Below, piece after piece: positions 8,051 to 15,092 of a DNA stretch of 37,258 bases. Every line of letters starts with the position of its first letter. The stretch's first letter is position 1. The position numbers and the translations under genes were made by a program. Source of the DNA: RGDT01 sp964630925 (GTDB taxonomy: Bacteria > Planctomycetota > Planctomycetia > Gemmatales > Gemmataceae); the NCBI GenBank assembly GCA_964630925.1, contig CAZVZK010000098.1, positions 1 through 37,258 on the forward strand, read 5' to 3'. Below the pieces are notes generated by a model. The model saw only the letters and a list, made by a program, of their open reading frames with translations. It was not told the origin of the DNA and made no database searches.

Positions 8051-9040
8051 ATGCCCACGAATCCCAGGTTCTCACCGTCCTGCCCCGTTGTGGCACGCTG
8101 GTTCGCCACGCTGGCGCTGGTGCTATTCCACGCCTCGGCAGCCGGCGCGCCTGCCGAGGGGCCGCCCTTCTCCCTCAAGGACGTGCTGTCCGGAAACTCG
8201 GGCTGGCTGATGGACGACGCCGGCTTCGTCATGGCGGTGGACGTGAAGGGCGTCCTCGACTCGCGCCCGCTCGCCGACAGCGGCGTGGCGGCGCTCATCG
8301 CGGGGCGGCTGATCTTTGACCCGTCGCCGCACGCCGAGCTGGCGCGCACCCTGAAGGGCGTGATCGTCTCGGCGTCCGGCCTGGGCGATGACTGGCGTTC
8401 GCGTGTCGTCCTGCTCGGCGACTTCAACGTCGAGAAGCTCTCCGCAGCGATCCGCAAGGTGGACGGCATCAAGGCCGAGAAGGCCGGCGGCGTGGAGGTG
8501 TTCGCCTGGGAGAGCCCGGCCCAGTTCGGCGCCTTCGTCGGCAAGACGGCGTTCGTGATGACGCGGAGCAAGGCGGAGACGCTGGACCTGGCCCGCGACG
8601 GCCCGCCCAGGGCGTCGAAGCAGCGCAAGGAGATGCTCGCGGCCTTGAAGCAATTCACCGGCAAGGAGTGCGTCGTCCTGGCGCTGCCCATCTCCGACGT
8701 GGTCCGGAAGCGGATCGGAGAATGGGGGCCTGCGTTCGCCGCCGCCTTCAAGTCCTTGAACGCCGTCACACTCTCCCTGACGGACGGGAAGGAGCTTCAG
8801 CTCTCCCTCATCGGGAGGATGGAGGTGGGGACAGCGAAGAAGCTGGCCACCCAGCTCACCGGCCTGAAGGCGCTGGGCGACGCGGCCATCAGCATGATGG
8901 ACAACATCCCCCAGCCACTCAAGGACATGTTCGAGGAGATCAAGATCGACAACACACGCGACACGGTCACGGTGGGCATGAAGATCAGCGCGAAACACGC
9001 CGGGGCATTCGCGAAGATGTTCGCGCAGGGCGGGCGATGA
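8051..9040 (+). CDS. Secreted protein of the tandem paralogue family, single-domain
   Basis: 329 residues; the start lies 4 bases after the previous stop, so translation is probably coupled. A signal peptide occupies about the first 35 residues (ATLALVLFHASAAGAPA). The remainder is the same domain as in the two genes before it and is closest to copy 2 of the fused gene: GLGDDWRSRVVLLG, VEKLSAAIRK, FGAFVGKTAFVMT, DGPPRASKQRKEM and FTGKECVVLALPISD all match nearly word for word. The three genes look like a recent local expansion. It ends at a palindromic element shared with the convergent gene. Confidence 0.85.
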   Translation: MPTNPRFSPSCPVVARWFATLALVLFHASAAGAPAEGPPFSLKDVLSGNSGWLMDDAGFVMAVDVKGVLDSRPLADSGVAALIAGRLIFDPSPHAELARTLKGVIVSASGLGDDWRSRVVLLGDFNVEKLSAAIRKVDGIKAEKAGGVEVFAWESPAQFGAFVGKTAFVMTRSKAETLDLARDGPPRASKQRKEMLAALKQFTGKECVVLALPISDVVRKRIGEWGPAFAAAFKSLNAVTLSLTDGKELQLSLIGRMEVGTAKKLATQLTGLKALGDAAISMMDNIPQPLKDMFEEIKIDNTRDTVTVGMKISAKHAGAFAKMFAQGGR

Positions 9041-9047
9041 TGCGGGC

Positions 9048-9171
9048 CCCACGGCGAGTCTTCGAGCCGTGGGCTTTCCTCAAGTCACCGAAGCGACTCC
9101 TGGACCCGGCTATCGGAGCCGCTTCGGCAACCTCGGTAAAGCCCACGGCGACGGCTTTGCGGAGTCGTGGG
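9048..9171. repeat. Nested palindromic element between convergent genes
   Basis: Three layers of self-complementarity occur between the stops at 9040 and 9174. The inner one is CCGAAGCGACTCC (9088-9100) with GGAGCCGCTTCGG (9115-9127), 12 of 13 pairs. The middle one is GCCGTGGGCTTT (9066-9077) with its exact complement at 9138-9149. Local hairpins also form at 9048-9055/9066-9073 and 9142-9147/9166-9171, competing with the middle pairing. It can serve as a bidirectional terminator, but its size and mutually exclusive pairings also suit a dispersed palindromic element or a structured RNA. Confidence 0.7.
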
Positions 9172-9173
9172 TG

Positions 9174-10355
9174 TCACCCCGCCGCGGCGGCCCGGCGCGG
9201 GCGCTCCTCGCGCTGCAGCCACGCCTGCATCGCCGCCAGCTCCTTCGTCCACGTATCGGACGCCCGCCGCGCCCCGAAGGCGTCGTACAGCAGGTCCAGC
9301 GTCTCGATCAGGTGACGCAACTGCCCGACACGCTCGTCCAACCGGCCCCGCTCGTCGGTCTCCTCCGGGGCCGGCATCTTCGCGCCCGCCACGCCGAAGT
9401 TCTCCGCCGACAGCGCCAGCTCGTACTGCGACCCCTGCCGCGACAGGATCAGGCCGGCCTTGCGCGGCATCTTGCCCGACTGGATGGCCCGCCGCGCCTC
9501 CGGCAGCCGCGTCGGCCCCTCGTGCGTGATCGTCTCCTTGCCCGACTGACCACGCGGGCACTCCAGCGTCAGCGACGACGCCATCATCACCGCCACATCC
9601 GTCTTGTCGTTGAGCTTGATCTCGCCGTCGCCGTTCTCCAGCGTGTGCCACAGCCAGAGCAGGAACTCGTTGCCCAGCCAGTCCTTGCTGTCCTCCTGCA
9701 CGATCCAGTGGATCGACGACGGCGACAGCCCCGGCAGGAATTGCGAGGGCTCGGCGTCGTCGATGCCGCGCGCCTGGCCGCGCGACTCGGCCAGGCGGAA
9801 TGCCAGTGGCCCGGCCGTCAGCGGCTCGAATCCCACGTCGAATGTCGCCTCGAACAGGGAATGCAGCCGGTCGATCACGGCCTCCGACGTGCTGGCGACC
9901 AGCAGCTCGTTGGACAGTGAGTCCCACAGGACGGGGTACGCCTTGCGTTTGAGGAAGCGCCCGTCACTGGCCTCGGCCTCGATCCGCTGGCGGGCGGTCT
10001 CCTTGGCCTCGCGCTTCTGGCGCGCGCCGGGCCGTCCGGAAGGGTTCTTGGCCGCCAACGCGGCCAACTCGATGGAGGCGTAGGCGCGGAGCAGCTCGGA
10101 GGGTAGCTTGGTGGAGTCGATGCGCAGGGCGAATTGCAGGGTGTCGTGGACGACGTTCTTCTCCATCGAGAAGGACGTGTCGAGGATGTGCTCGCCGGCG
10201 GTCCAGCCGACCTCGACGCCGTCGCCGGCGGCGATCTTCTGCTTGCCGGGGATGCGTGCGGCGAGCTTCTCGAGATGGTCCGGGCCGAACAAGCCGGGCG
10301 ACCCGCCCTGGACGCGGAACCGGAGAAAGCCGACCCTTCCGGAAAGGAACCCCAT
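9174..10355 (-). CDS. RdgC-like recombination-associated protein
   Basis: 393 residues; ATG 10355 is preceded by GGCGAGGG. The layout follows RdgC: an N-terminal beta strand (VGFLRFRV), a loop ending in VGWTAGEHI, a strand of the LQFALRID type, a Lys/Arg-rich helical segment at about 115-140 (KREAKETARQRIEAE), then LKRKAYPVLWDSLSNELLVAST and VIDRLHSLFEATF, where RdgC has its ring-forming core. RdgC of proteobacteria is a toroidal DNA-binding protein that limits RecA activity; transfer of that role here is inference. It is longer than the roughly 300-residue E. coli protein, with an extra C-terminal part (about 300-393). It lies 81 bases downstream of the Sua5 gene on the same strand. Confidence 0.6.
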   Translation of the reverse strand: MGFLSGRVGFLRFRVQGGSPGLFGPDHLEKLAARIPGKQKIAAGDGVEVGWTAGEHILDTSFSMEKNVVHDTLQFALRIDSTKLPSELLRAYASIELAALAAKNPSGRPGARQKREAKETARQRIEAEASDGRFLKRKAYPVLWDSLSNELLVASTSEAVIDRLHSLFEATFDVGFEPLTAGPLAFRLAESRGQARGIDDAEPSQFLPGLSPSSIHWIVQEDSKDWLGNEFLLWLWHTLENGDGEIKLNDKTDVAVMMASSLTLECPRGQSGKETITHEGPTRLPEARRAIQSGKMPRKAGLILSRQGSQYELALSAENFGVAGAKMPAPEETDERGRLDERVGQLRHLIETLDLLYDAFGARRASDTWTKELAAMQAWLQREERPRRAAAAG

Positions 10356-10436
10356 GTTCGCCCTCGCCTTCCTGATGCCGCCACTGGGAGCAGCATCGTA
10401 TATCGGCGCGCGGGGCGCTTTCCATGATGGTAGTTG

Positions 10437-11387
10437 TCAGGCCGACGCACGCCGCAGCCGGTCGCGGACGGCCAACCACTCCTCGCCCTCCGGGACGGCC
10501 TCCGCGATGATCCGCTCGACGCCCAGAGCGTCGAGGCGGTGCAGCGCGTCGTACAGGCCGGCGGCGTAGCCCTCCGGCGTCGGCGGCAGGGATTCGACGG
10601 GGAAGGCCGGATGCGCCGTCGGCCCCTGATGCGTGAGCAGCGCCACCCGCATGCCCCCCTGCCCCAGGCGCCCACATTCGGCGGCGGCACCGGGCATCAC
10701 GGTCAACGGGGTGCGCGGCGCGTAGTGGCGTTCCAGCAAGCCGGGCGACGGCAGCGGCCCGACTCCAATGCCGCCACGCTCGATGGGGCCGATGACGGCC
10801 TCGATCTCGGCGGGTGAGATGAGCCCTGGACGCAGCAGTCGCGGCGTGCCGACGAGTGACAGGACGGTCGATTCGATGCCGCCGGGGCAAGGGCCGCCGT
10901 CGAGGATGGCGTCGGCCAGGTCATCGGGGACGTGCTCGGCCCGCGTCGGCGAGAGCTGGCCGGAGCGGTTGGCGCTCGGGGCGGCGACGGGGACGCCGGC
11001 CTCACGGAGGAGGGCGAGGGCCAGGGGATGATTCGGCACGCGCACGGCGACCGTCGGCCCGCCGGCGGTCACGATGTCGGGCACGGCGGCAGTGCGCGGC
11101 AGGACGAGGGTGAGCGGCCCCGGCCAGAAACGCTCGGCGAGCCGTCGGGCCGTGTCGGGCCACCCGGCCGCCACCTGTCGAACGCCCTCGACGCCGGCGA
11201 CGTGGACGATGACGGGGTTGGTGGCGGGACGGCCCTTGGCGGCGAAGATGTGCGCGACGGCGGCGGCGTCGAGGGCGTTGGCGCCGAGGCCGTAGACGGT
11301 TTCTGTGGGGAAGGCGACGAGCCCGCCGCCGCGGAGGAGGGCGGCGGCGTGTGCGATGGCGGAGGCGTCGAGGCGTTCGGCGGGCAT
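10437..11387 (-). CDS. tsaC: L-threonylcarbamoyladenylate synthase, Sua5 type
   Basis: 316 residues with a YrdC domain at about 10-190 and a C-terminal Sua5 domain at about 205-316. Family landmarks are FPTETVYGLG, the substrate lysine in AAKGRPATNP, FWPGPLTLVL, VAVRVPNHP, APSANRSG and GGIESTV. The enzyme makes threonylcarbamoyl-AMP from threonine, bicarbonate and ATP, the first step of the t6A37 modification of ANN-decoding tRNAs, in the cytoplasm. The length matches Sua5 rather than the shorter TsaC. The 57-base gap to the PilZ gene holds the divergent start signals. Confidence 0.95.
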   Translation of the reverse strand: MPAERLDASAIAHAAALLRGGGLVAFPTETVYGLGANALDAAAVAHIFAAKGRPATNPVIVHVAGVEGVRQVAAGWPDTARRLAERFWPGPLTLVLPRTAAVPDIVTAGGPTVAVRVPNHPLALALLREAGVPVAAPSANRSGQLSPTRAEHVPDDLADAILDGGPCPGGIESTVLSLVGTPRLLRPGLISPAEIEAVIGPIERGGIGVGPLPSPGLLERHYAPRTPLTVMPGAAAECGRLGQGGMRVALLTHQGPTAHPAFPVESLPPTPEGYAAGLYDALHRLDALGVERIIAEAVPEGEEWLAVRDRLRRASA

Positions 11388-11395
11388 CGGGGGAG

Positions 11396-11424
11396 TTGAC
11401 CGGACGGGCGAAGGGGGTTACGGT
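11396..11424 (+). promoter_or_regulatory. Possible sigma-70 type promoter of the PilZ gene
   Basis: TTGACC at 11396-11401 and TACGGT at 11419-11424 with a 17-base spacer. The -10 is poor, and transcription would start almost at the ribosome-binding site. Confidence 0.3.
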
Positions 11425-11444
11425 TGGGCTGGAGGGATTATACG

Positions 11445-11768
11445 ATGGACGACCGCCGCGCCACCGTGCGCTACCGCCGCCGGCTGGAGACGTTCTGGCA
11501 GATGCTGGGGGTGGCCCCGCGCGAGATGGCCGCCGGACGCGTGTTCGACCTGTCGGCGACGGGGGTGGGGCTGGTGGTGCCGGAGGCGTTCACGGTGGGG
11601 GCGGTGCTGGTGGTGCGGCTCCGGACGGTGACGCGGGGGTGGGGGACGCACCTGGTGCGGGTGCGGTATTGCCGCCCCGAGGAGGGCGGCGGTTTCGCCC
11701 TGGGCTGTCTGTTCGTGCGGCCCCTCGGCGAGGAGGAATTAGAGGCCCACCTGACGCCGGAGCCGTGA
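11445..11768 (+). CDS. PilZ domain protein
   Basis: 107 residues; ATG 11445 is preceded by GGAGGG with an 8-base spacer. A single PilZ domain fills the chain: the RxxxR-type segment RRATVRYRRR at the N-terminus and the DLSATGVG motif (consensus D/NxSxxG) about 30 residues later. These two elements bind cyclic di-GMP in characterised PilZ proteins. There is no output domain, so it would act as a stand-alone c-di-GMP adaptor. It lies alone between the divergent Sua5 gene and a tRNA gene, which gives no clue to its target. Confidence 0.85.
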   Translation: MDDRRATVRYRRRLETFWQMLGVAPREMAAGRVFDLSATGVGLVVPEAFTVGAVLVVRLRTVTRGWGTHLVRVRYCRPEEGGGFALGCLFVRPLGEEELEAHLTPEP

Positions 11769-11778
11769 CCGCGCGGGC

Positions 11779-11807
11779 TTGACAGGGGGCGGGGGGGTGG
11801 GTACCAT
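11779..11807 (+). promoter_or_regulatory. Sigma-70 type promoter of tRNA-Gln
   Basis: A perfect -35 TTGACA (11779-11784), a 17-base spacer and a -10 TACCAT (11802-11807, four of six). The predicted start is about 7 bases upstream of the mature tRNA. Confidence 0.75.
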
Positions 11808-11820
11808 TCTGGGGTAGGAT

Positions 11821-11891
11821 TGGGGATTGGTGTAACGGTAGCACGACTGACTCTGGATCAGTTAGTCTAGGTTCAAATCCTAGATCCCCAG
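11821..11891 (+). tRNA. tRNA-Gln (anticodon CUG)
   Basis: Full cloverleaf: acceptor TGGGGAT paired with ATCCCCA, anticodon stem ACTGA/TCAGT around loop CTCTGGA giving anticodon CTG, T arm CTAGG/CCTAG with loop TTCAAAT, and discriminator G. The 5' U1 is typical of bacterial tRNA-Gln. CCA is not encoded. It has its own promoter upstream and hairpin terminator downstream, so it is a single-gene unit. Confidence 0.95.
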
Positions 11892-11893
11892 CT

Positions 11894-11923
11894 GAGAGGC
11901 CCCGCCGTCCGGCGGGGCCTCTC
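11894..11923 (+). terminator. Terminator of tRNA-Gln
   Basis: A 14-base-pair perfect stem (11894-11907 with 11910-11923, GAGAGGCCCCGCCG and complement) begins 3 bases after the tRNA. The trailing sequence is only modestly T-rich, but the stem is very stable. Confidence 0.85.
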
Positions 11924-11991
11924 CCATTTCCCGTCAAGGGTCTGCGTCGAGGCCCAGAGCCCGGCTCGGAAACGGTCTGAAGTGGAGGGCC

Positions 11992-12345
11992 TCAGCCGGC
12001 CGCCGCGGCGAGCGCCTCGGCCCGGCCGGGGTAGACCGACCAGAGGTGGCCCAACCTGGCGATTTCGATGATCTCACGCTCGTGCGCCGAGACGTTGCAG
12101 AGGGCCAGACGGCCGCCACGCTCGCGTGTCCTCCGCCCCAGGAGCGCGAGCATCGCCAGCGCCGTCGAGCCGAGGTAGTCGGTCCGGGCGAAATCCACCA
12201 CCACCCGGACCGTGCCCGGGTCGTCGGCCACCTCACGCAGCTCGGCCTCGATCTCCTGGAACTCCAGCTCGCGCAGGTCGCGCAGCGGTGTCAGGATGAC
12301 CACATCCCCCTCGCGGGAGACCTCGATGAGCCTACCGGCGGTCAT
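11992..12345 (-). CDS. STAS-domain anti-anti-sigma-like protein
   Basis: 117 residues; ATG 12345 has AGGAGGGG at ideal spacing, better than the GTG two codons earlier. A SpoIIAA-type STAS fold: VVVDFARTDYLGSTALAML carries the serine that partner-switching kinases phosphorylate in this family, followed by the GGRLALCNVS strand. In the family such proteins bind and release an anti-sigma factor. No RsbW-type kinase or PP2C phosphatase is adjacent. It is the last gene of a minus-strand operon with a zinc-finger protein and a small unknown protein. Confidence 0.85.
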   Translation of the reverse strand: MTAGRLIEVSREGDVVILTPLRDLRELEFQEIEAELREVADDPGTVRVVVDFARTDYLGSTALAMLALLGRRTRERGGRLALCNVSAHEREIIEIARLGHLWSVYPGRAEALAAAAG

Positions 12346-12408
12346 GACCACCCCTCCTCAAGTTGGGAGCCGCGGAGACCCCGTCACTCGCCCTCCTCGC
12401 GGCCCACT

Positions 12409-12636
12409 TCACCCCGGCGGCTCGGCCGCGTGGCCCTCGGCCAGGGCGGACTTCACGTGGCCCGTGGGGCGGGGCAGCGGCAGGCCTCCGAGGTGCTCGG
12501 CCAGCCGGCACTCCTCCAGGTAGGCACGGCAGGCGGCGCATCCCGCCAGGTGGAGGCGCAGCTCCTCGCCGGCCCCGACCTCCGCGCCGGGCGACAGCCC
12601 GGCGATCCGCTCCATCACCTCGCGGCAGGCGAGCAT
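12409..12636 (-). CDS. Zinc-finger (zf-HC2) anti-sigma-like small protein
   Basis: 75 residues; ATG 12636 is preceded by GGAGGAGG. The sequence has an early Cys (LACREVMERI) and the LRLHLAGCAACRAYL segment, the Cys...HxxxCxxC zinc-binding pattern of anti-sigma factor N-terminal domains. There is no membrane segment, so it is a soluble, single-domain form (ChrR/RsrA-like in layout). The gene overlaps the end of the upstream small gene by 22 bases, pointing to coupled translation. The partner sigma factor is unknown; the lone sigma region 4 protein at 19544-19768 is one speculative candidate. Confidence 0.8.
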   Translation of the reverse strand: MLACREVMERIAGLSPGAEVGAGEELRLHLAGCAACRAYLEECRLAEHLGGLPLPRPTGHVKSALAEGHAAEPPG

Positions 12637-12839
12637 GGCGCGTCCTCCTCCGGCAGGTACCAGAGGCAGATGGTGACGTGGTGTCCGCCGCCGGGCCTCT
12701 CGCTCTCGGACTGGCTGACGCTCACCAGCTCCCCGCCGTTGTCCGCCAGCCACCGGCCGATGCGCTCCTCGCACGGGTCATCGACGACGGTCTCGCCGTG
12801 CCCGGTCACGAACGTGAAGATCTTTATCCGCTCCCGCAT
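12615..12839 (-). CDS. Small protein of unknown function, first gene of STAS operon
   Basis: 74 residues with AGGAGG before ATG 12839. It begins with a beta strand (RIKIFTFVTG), then a helix with ERIGRWLADNG, a middle strand (ELVSVSQSE), and an aromatic strand HVTICLWYLPEE, consistent with a small alpha/beta (ferredoxin-like) fold. I do not recognise a named family. It leads an operon with a zf-HC2 protein and a STAS protein, and lies behind a sigma-54-like promoter. Confidence 0.7.
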   Translation of the reverse strand: MRERIKIFTFVTGHGETVVDDPCEERIGRWLADNGGELVSVSQSESERPGGGHHVTICLWYLPEEDAPCSPAAR

Positions 12840-12874
12840 GGCCGGGCCTCCTGAAGGGGCGCCGGGAGGGGGTG

Positions 12875-12891
12875 ATGCAAACGGGGCGCCC
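12875..12891 (-). promoter_or_regulatory. Sigma-54-like promoter (-24/-12) of the STAS operon
   Basis: On the minus strand GGCGC and TTTGCA place GG (12890-12889) and GC (12878-12877) exactly 12 bases apart. GGCGC departs from GGCAC by one base. The expected start near 12866 gives a leader of about 27 bases. Confidence 0.5.
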
Positions 12892-12962
12892 GACCCGCGG
12901 CCCGTCCCTCGCTGCCGCGACGCCCGACTCCGAGCCGGCGCCGTGTGCGAGCGCGATCCGTG

Positions 12963-12985
12963 GTGTGCGGATGGCGGCCCCGCAC
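12963..12985. promoter_or_regulatory. Inverted repeat GTGCGG-N9-CCGCAC, candidate activator site
   Basis: GTGCGG at 12965-12970 and CCGCAC at 12980-12985. It lies about 75-95 bases upstream of the sigma-54-like site at 12875-12891, the usual range for enhancer-binding proteins. The same half sites recur at 16041-16079, 20010-20017 and 24065-24078. Confidence 0.4.
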
Positions 12986-13174
12986 GACGTCACCCGCCCA
13001 CCACGGCGCGGCCGTCCCCGAAGCCCACCGGCGCGCTCCCGTCGCCGAGCCGCCCCGCCGTGCGGCCGGGGCCGGGGACGGCGGGGGCCGTGAGCCATAG
13101 AATGAGCCGGGAGCCGCCGCGTGCCGCGCCGACCGGTGCGAGGCCGGCGGCCATGTAGCCCCCGGCCGCGTGCC

Positions 13175-14347
13175 ATGACGACCCCGGAAGCACGGTACAG
13201 CCGCTATCAGGCCTTGCAGCGCTATGTAGGCTGGTCCGACGAGGACGCCCATCTCGTGTGGTCGTATGCCCGGCCCCTCGACGCGCATCTCGGCCCCCTG
13301 GTCGATGACTTCTACGCCGAGCTGGACCGCCATCACGAGGCCCGCAAGGTCATCACCGCCGGGCCCGCGCAGATCGCCCGGCTCAAGGGCTCGCTGGTCG
13401 GCTGGCTCCGTGGCTTGTTGTCCGGCCCGTACGACTCCGCCTACGTCGAGGGCCGGCTGCGCGTCGGCTGGCGGCACGTCGAGATCGGCCTCGACCAGGT
13501 CTACACCAACGTCGCCATGTCGCGCCTGCGGGCCGGGCTGGTGGGCGCGCTCGGCGAGGTCGGGCCGGCGGACCGGACCGGCTTCGTCGCCGCCGTCCGG
13601 TCGCTCAACAAGCTCCTCGACCTGGACCTGGCCCTGATCGAGGACGCCTACCAGACCGAGCACCTCGCCCGCCGCGAGCGCGACGGGCGGCTGGCCGCCA
13701 TCGGCCAGATGGGCGGCGGGGTGGCCCACGAGCTGCGCAACCCGCTCAACGTCATCCGCACCTCCGTGTACTTCCTCCTCAACGCGCGCGACCCCTCGCC
13801 GGAGAAACGCCACGAGCACCTGCGGCGTATCGACGAGCAGGTGAGCCATTCCGACCGCATCATCACCGCCCTGTCCAACTACGCCAAGATGCCCGTCCCC
13901 GCGATGCGCCCCTTGGACCTCCGCCGCTGCGCCGAGGAGGCGGCGGCAGAGAGGCCGCCGCCCGCCGGCGTGCGGCTGGCGTTCGACTGGCCAAAGGCCC
14001 TGACGCCGGCGCTGGCCGACCCCGACCAGCTCCGCATCGTCCTCTCCAACCTGATCCGCAACGCCGTGGACGCGATGCCCGGCGGCGGCTCCCTGACCCT
14101 GTCGGCCAGGCAGGAGGGGCCCCACGTCGAGCTGTCGGTGACGGACACCGGCGTCGGCATCGCGTCGGACCAGCTGACCCGGATCATGGAGCCGCTGTAC
14201 ACGACCAAGGCCAAGGGCCTGGGCCTGGGGCTGGCGCTGGCCCGCGCCATCCTGGACAAGAACCGGGGTGCCCTCCGTGTCGCCAGCGTGCCCCGCGAGG
14301 GCACGACGTTCACCGTGCGGCTCACGGCGGCCCCGACCGAGGAGTGA
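13175..14347 (+). CDS. Globin-coupled sensor histidine kinase
   Basis: 390 residues, no membrane segment. Residues 10-160 match a protoglobin/globin-coupled sensor domain: FYAELDRHHEARKVI, LKGSLVGWLRGLL, a YVEGRLRVGWRHVEIGL segment with likely proximal heme ligand His101, then the VYTNVAMSRLRAGL helix. The kinase follows: H box VAHELRNPL with His185, N box NLIRNAVDAMP (about 292-302), G1 DTGVGI (324-329) and a GLGLGLALARAI lid. This is a cytoplasmic heme-based gas sensor, most likely for oxygen, signalling by His-Asp phosphotransfer. The downstream double receiver starts 3 bases after its stop and is the obvious partner. Start ATG 13175 has no strong Shine-Dalgarno sequence. Confidence 0.9.
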   Translation: MTTPEARYSRYQALQRYVGWSDEDAHLVWSYARPLDAHLGPLVDDFYAELDRHHEARKVITAGPAQIARLKGSLVGWLRGLLSGPYDSAYVEGRLRVGWRHVEIGLDQVYTNVAMSRLRAGLVGALGEVGPADRTGFVAAVRSLNKLLDLDLALIEDAYQTEHLARRERDGRLAAIGQMGGGVAHELRNPLNVIRTSVYFLLNARDPSPEKRHEHLRRIDEQVSHSDRIITALSNYAKMPVPAMRPLDLRRCAEEAAAERPPPAGVRLAFDWPKALTPALADPDQLRIVLSNLIRNAVDAMPGGGSLTLSARQEGPHVELSVTDTGVGIASDQLTRIMEPLYTTKAKGLGLGLALARAILDKNRGALRVASVPREGTTFTVRLTAAPTEE

Positions 14348-14350
14348 CAC

Positions 14351-15076
14351 GTGGACGCACCCGGCCCGCCGTCGGTGCTGGTGGTCGATGACGAGGACGA
14401 CATCCGCCACAACCTCGCCGACATCCTGGGCGAATTCGGCTACCGCGTGGCGACGGCGCCCGACGGCCCCTCCGCCCTGGAGCTGGTCCGCGCCCGACCC
14501 CACGACGTGGCCCTGCTCGATTACAAGATGCCGGGGATGACCGGCCTCGAGCTGTACCGGGAGATCATGCTGGCGAGGCCGGAGACCGTGGCCATCCTGG
14601 TCTCGGCCTACACCGACGCCCGGACGCGCGGGGAGGCAATGGCGGCGGGGATGTGGCGCGTCCTGCCCAAGCCGGTGGACCTGCCGCGGCTGCTCGCCCT
14701 GGTGGTGGAGGCCCTGGAGCGGCCGCTGGTCCTGGTGGTGGACGACGACCCGGACCTCCGCGCCGGCCTGTGGGACGTGCTGCGCGAGTGGGGATACCGC
14801 GTGTGCCTGGCGGGGGACGTGGGCGAGGCGTCCGGGAGGCTCGGGGAGCGTGCCTACGAGGTGCTGCTGGTCGATCTGCGCCTGCCGGACGGGGACGGGG
14901 CCGCCGTGCTCCGTGCGGCCCGTGCGGCGGCCGTGGGGCGGGCGGTGTTGATCACGGGCCACCGCCCGCCGTCGCCCCTCCTGGAGGCGGCCCTGCTTGA
15001 GGGCGCGGACGCGGTGTGCTACAAGCCCCTCGACATGCCGCGGCTGCTGGAGGAGCTGGCCCGGCTGACGCGGTAG
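14351..15076 (+). CDS. Double-receiver response regulator without output domain
   Basis: 241 residues starting at GTG 14351, preceded by GAGGAG in the end of the kinase gene. REC 1 is about residues 7-122 (VVDDEDD, phospho-acceptor Asp57, LPKP lysine 107) and REC 2 about 126-241 (VVDDDPD, phospho-acceptor Asp175, CYKP lysine). Both keep the acidic pocket, so both can in principle be phosphorylated. There is no DNA-binding or enzymatic output, so it must pass the signal by protein contact or phosphotransfer. Coupling to the globin kinase is strongly implied by the 3-base spacing. Confidence 0.92.
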   Translation: MDAPGPPSVLVVDDEDDIRHNLADILGEFGYRVATAPDGPSALELVRARPHDVALLDYKMPGMTGLELYREIMLARPETVAILVSAYTDARTRGEAMAAGMWRVLPKPVDLPRLLALVVEALERPLVLVVDDDPDLRAGLWDVLREWGYRVCLAGDVGEASGRLGERAYEVLLVDLRLPDGDGAAVLRAARAAAVGRAVLITGHRPPSPLLEAALLEGADAVCYKPLDMPRLLEELARLTR

Positions 15077-15092
15077 GCGGCGGCGTGACCGG

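Larger units (their letters stand above)
12840..13174. other. Divergent gap between STAS operon and sensor kinase
   Basis: 335 bases with a sigma-54-like site facing the STAS operon (12875-12891) and a GTGCGG...CCGCAC inverted repeat (12965-12985). I see no clear promoter facing the sensor kinase and no gene. Confidence 0.5.

Noticed and set aside
12824..14962. A 712-codon open frame opposite the sensor kinase and receiver genes
   Set aside because: It is an antisense shadow produced by high GC: no domain, low-complexity Arg/Gly/Val-rich translation, and it lies over a well-supported gene pair.
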